Assembly: GCF_044762655.1 (NCBI RefSeq)
Contig: NZ_JBIWER010000004.1
Location: forward strand, 1 to 64,000
From: Psychrobacillus sp044762655
Lineage (GTDB): Bacteria; Bacillota; Bacilli; Bacillales_A; Planococcaceae
Direction of reading: 5' to 3'
DNA length: 64,000 bases
The first letter of the stretch is position 1. Each line of letters starts with the position of its first letter. Both the position numbers and the translations under genes were made by a program. Under the pieces are notes generated by a model. It was not told where the DNA came from. It saw only the letters and a list, made by a program, of their open reading frames with translations, and ran no database searches. This document shows positions 26,062 through 35,501 of this stretch, piece after piece.

Positions 26062-26102
26062 AAAAACAGGTGAAGGGAAATTTCCCTCCACCTGTTTTTT
26101 TC
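26062..26102 (+). terminator. Terminator after the MFS gene
   Basis: A long stem AAAAACAGGTG/CACCTGTTTTT encloses GGGAAATTTCCC and is followed by TTTTTT. Confidence 0.85.
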
Positions 26103-26202
26103 TGGATTAAGCCTGCCAATATCAAAGTGGATTTCTTTTTTTACACGAGTTAATGGCTCACATTCTCATAGGAACAGCACTCTCTCTTATGCCCAAACCT
26201 AA

Positions 26203-27498
26203 CTAGCTGTCTGTTTTCAAATACTCTACTCTTTTCTGTTCAAGCTCCGGATGTGCAGCTCTAACTACTGAAGGTCTTGCCAAAAATAGAGTTACTAATA
26301 TTAGTAAAATACTAGAGACAATTAAAATGCTTTCTGCGGGAAAAACATCATATAAGAATCCAAACAATACCATTCCAAGCGGCATTAGAGCCATGGCGCA
26401 AGTTTCTATTATTGAAAATACGCGTCCTTTATAATCGTCCTCTATCATTTTCTGCATCATTACCTGTATCGGAGTGTTCGTTACAATCATAGATACTCCA
26501 AAGAAAAACATCAAGGTGAAATAAAATACAACGATTACTGTATAAGACATATTTATTATTAACGGCAAGGCAACAGCTCCCATAAGAACTCCCATAACAA
26601 CGATACTCCATTTAGATACTAAAAACGGATATTTCAATTCCTTTCGTGTCGAAAAATAAATTGACAACAACAGCATTCCAATCGCAAATGCCCCTTCCGT
26701 AAATCCAAAATGCTCTGGAGTAACCTTTAACTTCTCAATCAGGATAAAGGAGTAACCTACCAGATAAGCGCCAAACAAAAAATTGATAAATAGTGAGATC
26801 CCTATCATCGTTTTCAAAATGGGTTGTTGCATTAAATAACGGAAGCCTGCTTTCATACTCTCAAGCATTGGTTCCTTTGGTTCCCCTTCTACTATTTCTT
26901 TTCGCTTCGCAAATAGTTTAAAGTCCATCGTAGATTCCAAAATTACTGCAATAATGGAAGCCACCATATACATGATTAGAAATACAGGCATCTTCACTGC
27001 TCCGTATAGAAGCCCTCCTAATGCTGGGCTCCCAATTGCCGCAAACGAAATGGACATTTGGTTAAGCGACATCGCTTTTTGAATCCGCCCCTCATCTACT
27101 AATCCAGTAATGGATGAACTAAATGTTACCCCTGAAAATAAAGATGTTAACGATAATATTACGGTCGTACTATAAATGGCAACTAACGACAGACCCGCTG
27201 TCAAACTCACAATGAGTAATCCACCAACCGCAGCAGTTGTAGCAATCTGTGATACGATGACAATCATTTTTCGAGAATATTTGTCTGCAGCGTATCCTGC
27301 AAATGGGGCAACCAATGTCCTCGGTAAAATACTACAAATCAAATTAAGTGCAAAACTGGATGCCGATCCAGTTAACTGCAAAATGTAAAAGCTAATTGCA
27401 AAGGCATACACCTGAGCACCAAAAGTGGAAACTAACTTACTGATTGTGAACGTCCACAAGTGATATGTTGCCTTTTTAAGCTTTAATACTCCATCCAT
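26203..27498 (-). CDS. MFS transporter, MDR/macrolide-exporter type
   Basis: A 431-aa MFS_3-like protein with 12 helices, start MDGVLKLKKATYHLWTF, motif A (GYAADKYSRKMIVIV) and a long central loop (LFAKRKEIVEGEPKEPM). The family includes Mef macrolide exporters and EntS-like transporters; the substrate is unknown. It is divergent from a TPR-type XRE regulator, with two copies of a 17-bp palindrome in the 127-bp gap, suggesting that regulator controls it. Confidence 0.85.
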   Translation of the reverse strand: MDGVLKLKKATYHLWTFTISKLVSTFGAQVYAFAISFYILQLTGSASSFALNLICSILPRTLVAPFAGYAADKYSRKMIVIVSQIATTAAVGGLLIVSLTAGLSLVAIYSTTVILSLTSLFSGVTFSSSITGLVDEGRIQKAMSLNQMSISFAAIGSPALGGLLYGAVKMPVFLIMYMVASIIAVILESTMDFKLFAKRKEIVEGEPKEPMLESMKAGFRYLMQQPILKTMIGISLFINFLFGAYLVGYSFILIEKLKVTPEHFGFTEGAFAIGMLLLSIYFSTRKELKYPFLVSKWSIVVMGVLMGAVALPLIINMSYTVIVVFYFTLMFFFGVSMIVTNTPIQVMMQKMIEDDYKGRVFSIIETCAMALMPLGMVLFGFLYDVFPAESILIVSSILLILVTLFLARPSVVRAAHPELEQKRVEYLKTDS

Positions 27499-27533
27499 CT
27501 TTCCTACCCCTTTGTTTTAAGAATAATCAAAAA

Positions 27534-27550
27534 GTTTAATTTTATTAAAC
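27534..27550. promoter_or_regulatory. Palindromic operator 1 (MFS/XRE gap)
   Basis: GTTTAATTTTATTAAAC: perfect 7-bp arms around a 3-bp centre. The arms are identical to those of operator 2, whose start is 54 bp away (about five helical turns), so two repressor dimers could bind on one face of the DNA. Confidence 0.75.
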
Positions 27551-27587
27551 AAATAATATCATATCCACCCTTTCATTTCAACCAAAA

Positions 27588-27604
27588 GTTTAATATAATT
27601 AAAC
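27588..27604. promoter_or_regulatory. Palindromic operator 2 (MFS/XRE gap)
   Basis: GTTTAATATAATTAAAC: the same 7-bp arms as operator 1, lying immediately before the XRE gene's SD. Autoregulation of the regulator gene is likely. Confidence 0.75.
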
Positions 27605-27625
27605 TATATTAAAGAGGTGAAAAAA

Positions 27626-28855
27626 TTGTCCACATTAGGCGAACGCATTCGATCATTACGTAAACTACAAAAAATGACGCTTGAAACTTTGGCAGGCACA
27701 GAGTTAACAAAGGGAATGCTCAGTTTAATAGAGAACAACAAAGCAAACCCCTCTATGGAAAGCTTGAATTATATCGCATCACAGCTAGGTGTTGAAGTAA
27801 CTGAGTTACTGGAAGATATAAGCGGACAAGAGTTGCGAAAGGTTCTGGATCAAGCAGAATTACTGCTCAACAAAAAGGATTATGAGTTTGCAGATGAGCT
27901 TGAACAGGTGAAAAATCTAATAGAACCCTATATACCAAAACTAACTCAAGGATATGAGGCGACGCGATTACTCGACATATACGGAAGATGCTTAGCATAC
28001 TCTTCTCCAGATGAATCTGTTGCGCTACTGAAAAAGGTTGCAAAAATGTACGAAGACTTACACTTGATAACTAAAAGCGCTGACATAGGAAGAAATCTTG
28101 CAATAATTCCATTTATGAATCACCAATATCAAATTGCGCTAGATGTTTTGTTAGAGGAACGAAAAAAACTAGAAGAAAACCCCCTATGGATAGATCCATT
28201 ATCGCGTATGGATTATGACTATTTAGAAGCAGTACTTTACTTTGCGGTAGGCAAAAATACAGATGCCATTCAAGTGATGAACGATGCTATTCTCTATTCC
28301 AATGAACATAAAATATTTAAACAAATAGATAATTTATTTAGGCTAGCAGCAGCACATGCAATGATGGAAGAAAACGTAGAAAAAAAGGATTATTATTTAA
28401 AAAAACTGGAAGCCTATAGCGAATTTGCTGATGACGAGGATTCTAAAGCTTTTATCCATTATGCTAATATACATTACTTAAATACATACCAAAAAATGTA
28501 CATAGAGGCAGATGCTTTGTACCGCAAGTTCTCTCTTGACCAGATTAACGTAAAATTATTTACACCTTACTTCCAACTTGAAAGAGCTAAGACTTTATAC
28601 GGATTAGGAAGAGTTGCAGAAGCATTGGAGGTATTCGATGAGGTGAGAATTCCTGATGTCGTCCATCATCCGATTGATTTATCTATTTTCTATGAGAAGG
28701 ATGCATATATTGCATTATGTTATCTAGAACTAAACCAAGTAAAAAAGGCAGTTGTTGCTGTAAAAGTCGCAATGACCAACATTGAAAAAATGCCGGATAC
28801 ACCATATAAATTATTTATCCATACTACGTATGAGCAAGTAATGATGAGTTGTTAG
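27626..28855 (+). CDS. XRE-family regulator with TPR domain
   Basis: About 409 aa from a TTG preceded by AAAGAGGTG (a GTG at 27617 is possible). The N-terminal HTH (residues about 5-60: GERIRSLRKLQKMTLETLAG...SLIENNKANPSMESLNYIA) is followed by helical TPR-like repeats to the C-terminus. This HTH-plus-TPR layout is shared by RRNPP peptide receptors and by related stand-alone regulators. No peptide gene follows; two membrane-protein genes do. It probably binds the twin palindromes upstream. Confidence 0.85.
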   Translation: MSTLGERIRSLRKLQKMTLETLAGTELTKGMLSLIENNKANPSMESLNYIASQLGVEVTELLEDISGQELRKVLDQAELLLNKKDYEFADELEQVKNLIEPYIPKLTQGYEATRLLDIYGRCLAYSSPDESVALLKKVAKMYEDLHLITKSADIGRNLAIIPFMNHQYQIALDVLLEERKKLEENPLWIDPLSRMDYDYLEAVLYFAVGKNTDAIQVMNDAILYSNEHKIFKQIDNLFRLAAAHAMMEENVEKKDYYLKKLEAYSEFADDEDSKAFIHYANIHYLNTYQKMYIEADALYRKFSLDQINVKLFTPYFQLERAKTLYGLGRVAEALEVFDEVRIPDVVHHPIDLSIFYEKDAYIALCYLELNQVKKAVVAVKVAMTNIEKMPDTPYKLFIHTTYEQVMMSC

Positions 28856-28869
28856 GGGGAATCAGATTA

Positions 28870-29763
28870 TTGAAGAAAAATTGGTTTTGGGGAATACTAA
28901 TTGTCATTATAATAAGCTGGCTTTGTAACATTATTTATTTTGAACTCCATCAGTTAGAAGAACCTGTCGTATTGGATTCGTATATTGATATTCAATCTAC
29001 TGAGTATACCAACTTTTCTTTATTTTATTTGACTAATAGCAGCGAGGTTGTGGAGTTAGAATCCATAATTGCCGCCGGCTTTACCTATAGCAATGAACAA
29101 AATTTTTTTCCATGGTTTGGGGATGCGACTGCTCAATCGTACAGACAGGAATTTACACACCAATATTTAAAACAAGCAATTTTTACATTTGATGAGGAGT
29201 CCTTGAAACAAGTAGTAAAAGGTGTTCAAACCAATGAAATATACGCTCGCTTTACAAATGGTCAGGTTGTGCCTGTTAAATTGGAAAAAATGAATTTCCA
29301 AAGACCACATAATGTAACGAATGTCATTTCGAGCAAAGCTTCATTTGGAAGCAACCAAGGGATTCAAGGAAATATTCTTGAGGCAGCCGAAACTGTTAGG
29401 ATGAATGCAATTGAACTACCAGATTCACTAATGAATCAGATAGAGCTCAAGGTGCAGTTATTATCCGACACCTCCTCCGCCAGTATAAATGTTGAAAAAA
29501 TAATGAGCAAGAATTGGGAAGAAATTGATGCTCCACTATACGATGACATAGAATGGTCATTAGAAATTCAGAAGGGCGATTCAGTCGGCCTAATATTTCA
29601 AATAAAAGATAGCGATTCTTATGTGAACATTGAAAATGATTGGTCGGGTAGAACAGAATCCGGAAAAGCCTTTACCCATACTATCCCTCTACTAATTGAA
29701 CCGAACCTTTCAAATAAGGATGTGGTTGATATCGTTCAACAAGCAAGGGGTGAACTTAGATGA
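28870..29763 (+). CDS. Membrane-anchored extracytoplasmic protein of unknown function
   Basis: About 297 aa from a TTG with GGGGGA upstream (an earlier TTG at 28849 overlaps the XRE gene). One N-terminal membrane helix (residues about 5-22) is followed by a large outside domain rich in Asn, Ser and acidic residues. I recognise no known domain. It lies between the TPR regulator and a polytopic membrane gene whose ATG overlaps its stop (ATGA), so the three form one operon. Confidence 0.75.
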   Translation: MKKNWFWGILIVIIISWLCNIIYFELHQLEEPVVLDSYIDIQSTEYTNFSLFYLTNSSEVVELESIIAAGFTYSNEQNFFPWFGDATAQSYRQEFTHQYLKQAIFTFDEESLKQVVKGVQTNEIYARFTNGQVVPVKLEKMNFQRPHNVTNVISSKASFGSNQGIQGNILEAAETVRMNAIELPDSLMNQIELKVQLLSDTSSASINVEKIMSKNWEEIDAPLYDDIEWSLEIQKGDSVGLIFQIKDSDSYVNIENDWSGRTESGKAFTHTIPLLIEPNLSNKDVVDIVQQARGELR

Positions 29764-30323
29764 GACAAGGATTCAAGCAACTCATTATTGGTTTTCTTTT
29801 CGTCTTTCTAAAAATACAGATTATTGTAGATATTCTACCTGATTTTATTGGCTACATCTTCATATACAACGGTATTAAGCAAATCGCGACCTTATCCTCT
29901 CAATCATATGAAAAATTAAAATTACTATGTATTGTTTTAGCCATTATATCTGTGCCTAATTTCTTTTTGAACGAACAAATGATTCCGCAATTAAAATGGC
30001 TTGTATACTATCCAAGCTTGCTAAGTCTATTCAAGATAGTGCTTGTTTATTACCTTTTTGTCTTATTACGTGTTGTTGTAAAATTACTTCCTACAGATGA
30101 AGCCCTTAATAGAACGAATCGGATGTTCTCCTGGTATATGCTCGTAACGCTTGGTACATCATTAACCCAATCTTTTTTGATGAACATTCCTATGGATATA
30201 AGTATGACATTAATGATTATTGTTATTGTTGCTTCTTTCATCATCGAGGTTTCATTTCTTGTATACTTACGTCATTTACAAAAACAGTTTCCTAAAGATA
30301 GTGTGATTGAGAAATTTGTATAA
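29760..30323 (+). CDS. Polytopic membrane protein of unknown function
   Basis: A 187-aa protein with about five membrane helices and the motif DILPDFIGYIFIYNGI (residues about 23-38), seen in small uncharacterised Firmicutes membrane proteins. Its start overlaps the preceding gene. It may partner with the membrane-anchored protein encoded upstream. No enzymatic motif is visible. Confidence 0.72.
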   Translation: MRQGFKQLIIGFLFVFLKIQIIVDILPDFIGYIFIYNGIKQIATLSSQSYEKLKLLCIVLAIISVPNFFLNEQMIPQLKWLVYYPSLLSLFKIVLVYYLFVLLRVVVKLLPTDEALNRTNRMFSWYMLVTLGTSLTQSFLMNIPMDISMTLMIIVIVASFIIEVSFLVYLRHLQKQFPKDSVIEKFV

Positions 30324-30371
30324 GAAAATCGAGCAGACTTGCCCAGTCCTCTAAGTTCAAAACCTGTTTCA

Positions 30372-30475
30372 ATAGTTTTCGAAGGGCTTTGGACAGACGT
30401 TTTGCTATATGATTGCCGAGTGATTTTTTAGGGATGCTGGTTGGTTGTGACGTCCGTCACAACAACAGCGTTTGT
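30372..30475 (+). repeat. Intergenic repeat, family 2, copy A
   Basis: Contains TTTTCGAAGGGCTTTGGACAG, then CTATATGATTGCCGAGT, then a perfect hairpin GTTGTGAC/GTCACAAC. The same three blocks recur at 38828-38930. The rest of the 276-bp gap (30324-30599) holds no gene that I can see. Confidence 0.65.
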
Positions 30476-30599
30476 CTATCCGTCGCCCTCCTACAACCCT
30501 TAGAAGCTCCAACTAACCATTAGTTGTGTTGATAGACAGTAGCACCTTAACTATTAGTTCATCAAATTATCTTTTCCAAAGATTAGCTCCACAATAACA

Positions 30600-32159
30600 C
30601 TAGTCATGATACCCACGATAGTTTCCTAGCCAATTCATGAACTTCATCCATGCGTCTTCAAAATCTGGTTGAATACAGGATACTTGTAGCAAGCCCTTTA
30701 CGATTAGATAATCGCTTTTATAGTGAAGGTCGAACCCAGACATTCTTGCATCCTCCGCTAAGTAAGGAAACTTTGGCTCTTTCCATGTGAAAATCATCGG
30801 ATAGTGATTATCTGAAAGTAATTCGATTCCATGCTTGGACACTTCCTCTTCGATAAATCGCATGCGACTATGCAACAAATTGTACCTCTCTCCTTTTTCA
30901 TAGGCCTTTAACGCAACCTCTAAACTATGTACAAACTGAGAAGGCATTGTAAAAGGAATGTTATTATTAACGCTCAGTCCTAGATCTAAATATGAAGGAA
31001 TATTACTACTTGATGTTATTTCGGTGTTAGCAAATACAAAAGCTAAACCGCTCATTGTCCCAATAGCTTTCCCGCTTACACCAGTGGCAAGATATACTCC
31101 TTCTAAGTTAAAGGGTAGTGCCCCAAATGAACTTACACAATCCATACACAGCAATACATTGTAACGGTTACATAATAATTTCATTTCCTCCAGCCTATTT
31201 AACATCCCAGTAGAGGTTTCACCGTGTACCATTAAGAGCCAACTATAAGCGCCTGTAGCAAGCTTTTCTTCGATTAGCGTTAGATTATAAGGGCTTCCCC
31301 ATTCGAAAGAAGCAACATCAAAAGATAACTGCCACCGCTCCGCTTGTTTTTCCAACCTGTCTCCAAAGGCACCGTTTTTAACGATTAATCCTCTCTCGCC
31401 CAAAACGTGTATCTGCGCTATCATCGCTTCATTGGCGAGCGTTCCACTACCTAATAGCAAGTGAGCGTATGCCGCACCACTCATCGATAATAGGTTATCC
31501 TTCACTCGCTCTAACATGACCTCAAACTCATGTGTTCGATGGGACAATGGCTGAACTAAGAATGCTTGTTGTATGGCACCCGATTGTTGTACTGGCCCAG
31601 GATAAAAAGAATATCTCTTTTGTTTAAATCGAGCTGCAACGGACTGATCGAAACGGTCTCTAGTTAATACCATTGGGATAAATTTTGCTTCCTCTGTACC
31701 TACTGGATCAGCAAACGGTTCAAAACCAAGCTGATTGTACAGTTTCTGTTCCCGTACTGTTCCCGATATTACTGCCGCTCCATATCCATTTTCGTAAGCG
31801 TAATCGGATAGAGCGCGAGCTAAGTAATAAAACACTCGCCCGTTTCGATGCGCCTTATCAACAGCCATTAATCGAACTTCGCATAACACACCGTTTAATG
31901 CATCCTTTGGCAGAAATTCCTCCACCGGACCAAGCTTCAAATCTAAAGAAAAAGGACGGGCGGCTCGAAATGCTACCATTCCCGCAAGTTCTTGGTCCTT
32001 CAGGACAATGACATATACATTCTCATGATGAAACGCATCGACCCGCATCCCACTTGGATCCGGCTCGTGCTGTGGAATCTCCTCCACAAACGTTTCATAA
32101 TTTAATCGCGCAATAGCTTCAAATTCTTTTTCTGTTCGTGCAATTTTACACCAATACAT
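30600..32159 (-). CDS. GNAT acyltransferase-class V aminotransferase fusion
   Basis: A 519-aa two-domain protein. Residues 1-165 are GNAT-like and resemble the autoinducer-synthase/FeeM-like branch (LNYETFVEEIP...DAFHHENVYVIVL...AGMVAFRAARP, then LMAVDKAHRNGRVFYYLA). Residues about 183-519 are a class V PLP aminotransferase of the AGXT type: YPGPV, GSGTLANEA (237-245), GETSTG (313-318), Asp340 and the Schiff-base lysine Lys364 in VSGKAIGT. It is the last gene of an ABC-2 exporter operon. Proposed role: synthesis of an acylated or aminated small molecule that the exporter secretes. The substrate is unknown. Confidence 0.85.
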   Translation of the reverse strand: MYWCKIARTEKEFEAIARLNYETFVEEIPQHEPDPSGMRVDAFHHENVYVIVLKDQELAGMVAFRAARPFSLDLKLGPVEEFLPKDALNGVLCEVRLMAVDKAHRNGRVFYYLARALSDYAYENGYGAAVISGTVREQKLYNQLGFEPFADPVGTEEAKFIPMVLTRDRFDQSVAARFKQKRYSFYPGPVQQSGAIQQAFLVQPLSHRTHEFEVMLERVKDNLLSMSGAAYAHLLLGSGTLANEAMIAQIHVLGERGLIVKNGAFGDRLEKQAERWQLSFDVASFEWGSPYNLTLIEEKLATGAYSWLLMVHGETSTGMLNRLEEMKLLCNRYNVLLCMDCVSSFGALPFNLEGVYLATGVSGKAIGTMSGLAFVFANTEITSSSNIPSYLDLGLSVNNNIPFTMPSQFVHSLEVALKAYEKGERYNLLHSRMRFIEEEVSKHGIELLSDNHYPMIFTWKEPKFPYLAEDARMSGFDLHYKSDYLIVKGLLQVSCIQPDFEDAWMKFMNWLGNYRGYHD

Positions 32160-32174
32160 CCCTATCTCCCCTAT

Positions 32175-33284
32175 CTATTCGCTGGAATGATAGCGTTCCG
32201 TTCTTTTTTCCAATAAACTAATGCCTACCACTATCAGTACTATTGCAATACCGATCATCATACTTACATACGTCCCAACACTGCTCAAAGTTCCCTCATA
32301 CACCGTCACTCGTTTCATAGATTCCATCGCATAATAGATAGGAGAAATCCATTTCATCGCAAGTAATCCTTCCGACTGCACTATTTCTAGAGGCCAGTAC
32401 GCCCCACCAATCATTGCAAAGGCTACCGCTACAAGTGAAATGATAATACTGCTCTGACTTACTGTTTTCACTAATGAAATAACAAAAACAGAGAACGCCA
32501 TTACAAGCAATACATAGATAGTAGCTATGATTACTACTTTCCAAAAGCCATCGTACATATTAGTCCCTAACACATATCGGAAAACGACCAGGACAAGCAG
32601 TACTTGAACAAGTCCAATAATATAACTGAAAGACAGATGCCCAAAGTATAATTGGAATCTACTAACTGACGCTAGCTTCAAACGATTCCATACACCCGAG
32701 CGCTTATCATCTAAAATAAATTGAACATTAATAGATACCGTGTAAAAAACAAAAAATAGCATAAAACCGAACAAGCTTTGCAGAGCATTGTCATAACGAA
32801 AGACTTCGGACTCATCCATTGCCTCTGTTTGTATGAGGAATGCTTGATCCTCGTTTAAACTTACTTCTAACTCTGCCCAAGCATCCTCTCCCCCTGCCTG
32901 AATAACTTGCTGTTTAAAACTGTTATCCCTATAAGCCGATTCAACTATTAAGGATAGATTTCTTACCCCATCAGAATCTGAGGCAGAATAAATAGTATAA
33001 GAAGTTTCTTTCAATCCAATACCGACCATACGAATATCTTCTTTTGCCTCTTGTTGTAGCTCTTCTTCTGTAATTTCTAGAAGTGAGTAGCCTTCCTCTT
33101 TCTTTAATCTTTCTAGTACTGCTTGAGTCGTTTCAGAATCCTCCACAGCCACTGCCACACTCATCTTTCCATTACTAGAGCCACCTACCACGTATGCCAT
33201 CACTAAGGTCATTACCGTCATCATGATTAAAACGATAGGCTTACGTTTTAAATTCAGAAATCTAGCAATCCATATTCCCTTCAT
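32175..33284 (-). CDS. ABC-2 type permease, second subunit
   Basis: About 369 aa from the ATG at 33284, which overlaps the stop of the first permease (ATGA) and follows GAGGTG; the longer reading frame is spurious. One N-terminal membrane helix, a large outside domain (residues about 45-185) and five C-terminal helices with WKVVIIATIYVLLVMAFSVF are typical of ABC-2 exporters of the NatB/YhfP kind. It lies 15 bp upstream of the GNAT-aminotransferase gene. Confidence 0.85.
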   Translation of the reverse strand: MKGIWIARFLNLKRKPIVLIMMTVMTLVMAYVVGGSSNGKMSVAVAVEDSETTQAVLERLKKEEGYSLLEITEEELQQEAKEDIRMVGIGLKETSYTIYSASDSDGVRNLSLIVESAYRDNSFKQQVIQAGGEDAWAELEVSLNEDQAFLIQTEAMDESEVFRYDNALQSLFGFMLFFVFYTVSINVQFILDDKRSGVWNRLKLASVSRFQLYFGHLSFSYIIGLVQVLLVLVVFRYVLGTNMYDGFWKVVIIATIYVLLVMAFSVFVISLVKTVSQSSIIISLVAVAFAMIGGAYWPLEIVQSEGLLAMKWISPIYYAMESMKRVTVYEGTLSSVGTYVSMMIGIAIVLIVVGISLLEKRTERYHSSE

Positions 33285-34558
33285 TCTGCTACACCTCTTC
33301 TCGGAAAGAAAACAATGGATAGTAATACACAAACAACGACAAGTACATATATAGCCAACATAAAGGGCCAAATAACTGATAAATCCAGACCTTTTTGTAT
33401 AGACAGTATGGCAGACATTGTTGCACCATTGGGAGTAAAATCACCAATTTTCCCGAGCGTTTCGGAAATATCTCGAATATTAAAGAAAGATCCACCAAGG
33501 AAAGAAAATACCGTAATAAATAACCCGTTAAATACATTCGCAATACCTTCTGTTTTTGTTCGAAACTGGAGAGTTGTCAATAAAGCTGATAATGCACCAA
33601 CAAATACGCTATAGCTAACAATAATAACGACCATTGCTTCTAAACTAATCCATTCTATTCCTAATACAAACATACCAAATAAGAGCATCATCGCTTGTTG
33701 GATAAATGCCACGAATGTTCCCGTAAAGAAAATGGAAAGTGTATATAAAACAGGAGAGATCCCAGCCAGTAAAATACGGTCATATACTTTCCATTGCACT
33801 TCCTGCAGTGCAAAGCCTGCTAGAAAAGCAGGCATATATAGTGCAAACATCACTAACATCCCGACTGTGTAGTAAATAGATGCAGGAATCTTCCGCTCAT
33901 TTGCCTCTAAAGTCTGCTCTATCTTCTCTACACTACTGACGTTACTCATGATTTCCTGAGGTGATAAATCTGCCGCTAAAAGTGCCGCTGATTGTGTATA
34001 GCCCGTTTGCCAATCTGTTAGTACAGAGACGATAATGGAAGCACGAATGTCATTATCCTGGTTTAAGTATAAGGATAGGTTTGGAAGGTTAGTGTTATTA
34101 AAGTAGGCTGATTTTACATAATTCAATCGAAAATTAGTAGGAATATTTAGTATGCCATCTATGTTTTCATCCTGCCGCGCAACCTTTAAATCAACATTCT
34201 TTTTATAGTCTACTGCAATATACTTTTTCATTTCATCGGAAGCTAAAATGGTGCCATGCAATAACTCAACCGGATCACTACTTTTAAATTGAATGAGCAT
34301 GGCTTCCAAGGGAGGACCTGTTACTCCTTCTTGTTCTAAAAATAGCTTAATTGCTTTTTCCTCTTGAGCCCATGATGAATTATCTACGATGAGCAAATTT
34401 GCTTGAATCGCCGCTTCTTCTCCACCATCCATTATGCTCCCTAAAGCATTTGAAAGAATAGTTATTAAAACAAGTGGCATGACTAACAATATTATTAACG
34501 GTTGTTTATTTCGAATTAGCATTTTCATTTGCTTCGCAATTAAACTAAACAGCATCAC
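33281..34558 (-). CDS. ABC-2 type permease, first subunit
   Basis: A 425-aa ABC-2 permease with an N-terminal helix (LIRNKQPLIILLVMPLVLITI), a long outside loop (residues about 45-240) and six C-terminal helices. It pairs with the second permease and the ATPase to form an exporter. The start may be either of two adjacent ATGs. It is 13 bp downstream of the ATPase gene. Confidence 0.86.
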   Translation of the reverse strand: MMLFSLIAKQMKMLIRNKQPLIILLVMPLVLITILSNALGSIMDGGEEAAIQANLLIVDNSSWAQEEKAIKLFLEQEGVTGPPLEAMLIQFKSSDPVELLHGTILASDEMKKYIAVDYKKNVDLKVARQDENIDGILNIPTNFRLNYVKSAYFNNTNLPNLSLYLNQDNDIRASIIVSVLTDWQTGYTQSAALLAADLSPQEIMSNVSSVEKIEQTLEANERKIPASIYYTVGMLVMFALYMPAFLAGFALQEVQWKVYDRILLAGISPVLYTLSIFFTGTFVAFIQQAMMLLFGMFVLGIEWISLEAMVVIIVSYSVFVGALSALLTTLQFRTKTEGIANVFNGLFITVFSFLGGSFFNIRDISETLGKIGDFTPNGATMSAILSIQKGLDLSVIWPFMLAIYVLVVVCVLLSIVFFPRRGVAE

Positions 34559-34571
34559 TTAATCTCCCCTC

Positions 34572-35501
34572 TTAATCTCTTAGTGCTTTTCCAGTCAAAT
34601 GCAAGAACACATCTTCCAGAGATGGCACTTTGACAATCGCAGAGGTAATCACTACATTATTTGCCGCAGCATCCGCAAAAATAGTAGCTAGTGGCTCTTC
34701 ACTTTTGGACATCGAAATCGTCAATACCTCTTCTTCTATATGAAAAGTTGCTTTTGGGAACCTTTCTATCAAGGTCTTTACAAAATTTTCGGTAAGTAAA
34801 TTAGCTTTCAATTCAATTGTTTGGTTATCCGAAACAAGTCCTTTAAGCTCTTCTTTTGTACCATGTGCAATTATTTTTCCTTGATCCATAATGTATATTT
34901 TGTCACACAGCATTTCTACTTCTTCCATGTAGTGACTGGTATATAAAAGAGTCATCCCCTCCTCCACAAACTGCTTAACAGTTTCTAAAATATAAGTCCT
35001 CGATTGAGGATCAATTCCAACAGTTGGTTCATCCATGATTAATATAGAAGGTCTATGTAAAAGCGCAGCCCCAATATTTAGACGGCGTTTCATCCCACCT
35101 GAAAAGGTTTTAACTATATCATTTTGCCTATCAGTCAATCCAATTTTCATGAGCACTTCCGTTATCCGTGTTTCTAAAAGTTCACCTTTTAATCCATAAA
35201 TTCTACCGAAAAACGCTAAATTCTCTCTTGCAGAAAGTTCTGGATATAGAGCAATTTCTTGTGGAACAACCCCCAATGATTTACGTAGTGGCTCTGGATT
35301 TTTTGCTATGGACTTTTCATTCCATAAGACATCTCCGCTTGTCGGTTGGACCAAAGAAGACAGCATAGAAATAGTCGTCGATTTTCCTGCACCATTTGGA
35401 CCTAATAATCCAACCGATTCCCCTGCCAACAGTTCCATATTGATTTCTCTAACAACTTCCTTTGTTTTAAATCTTTTGGAAAGATTTATCGCTTGAAGCA
35501 T
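34572..35501 (-). CDS. ABC exporter ATP-binding protein
   Basis: 309 aa with Walker A (GPNGAGKSTT), Q-loop (GVVPQEIALYPELSARENL), signature (KTFSGGMKRRLNIGAALL), Walker B (ILIMDEPTVGID) and an H-loop (YTSHYMEE). It has the C-terminal extension (DUF4162-like) of ABC-2 drug/antibiotic exporters. It is the first gene of the cassette; a TATAAT on the minus strand (35533-35538) may be its -10 element. Confidence 0.92.
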   Translation of the reverse strand: MLQAINLSKRFKTKEVVREINMELLAGESVGLLGPNGAGKSTTISMLSSLVQPTSGDVLWNEKSIAKNPEPLRKSLGVVPQEIALYPELSARENLAFFGRIYGLKGELLETRITEVLMKIGLTDRQNDIVKTFSGGMKRRLNIGAALLHRPSILIMDEPTVGIDPQSRTYILETVKQFVEEGMTLLYTSHYMEEVEMLCDKIYIMDQGKIIAHGTKEELKGLVSDNQTIELKANLLTENFVKTLIERFPKATFHIEEEVLTISMSKSEEPLATIFADAAANNVVITSAIVKVPSLEDVFLHLTGKALRD

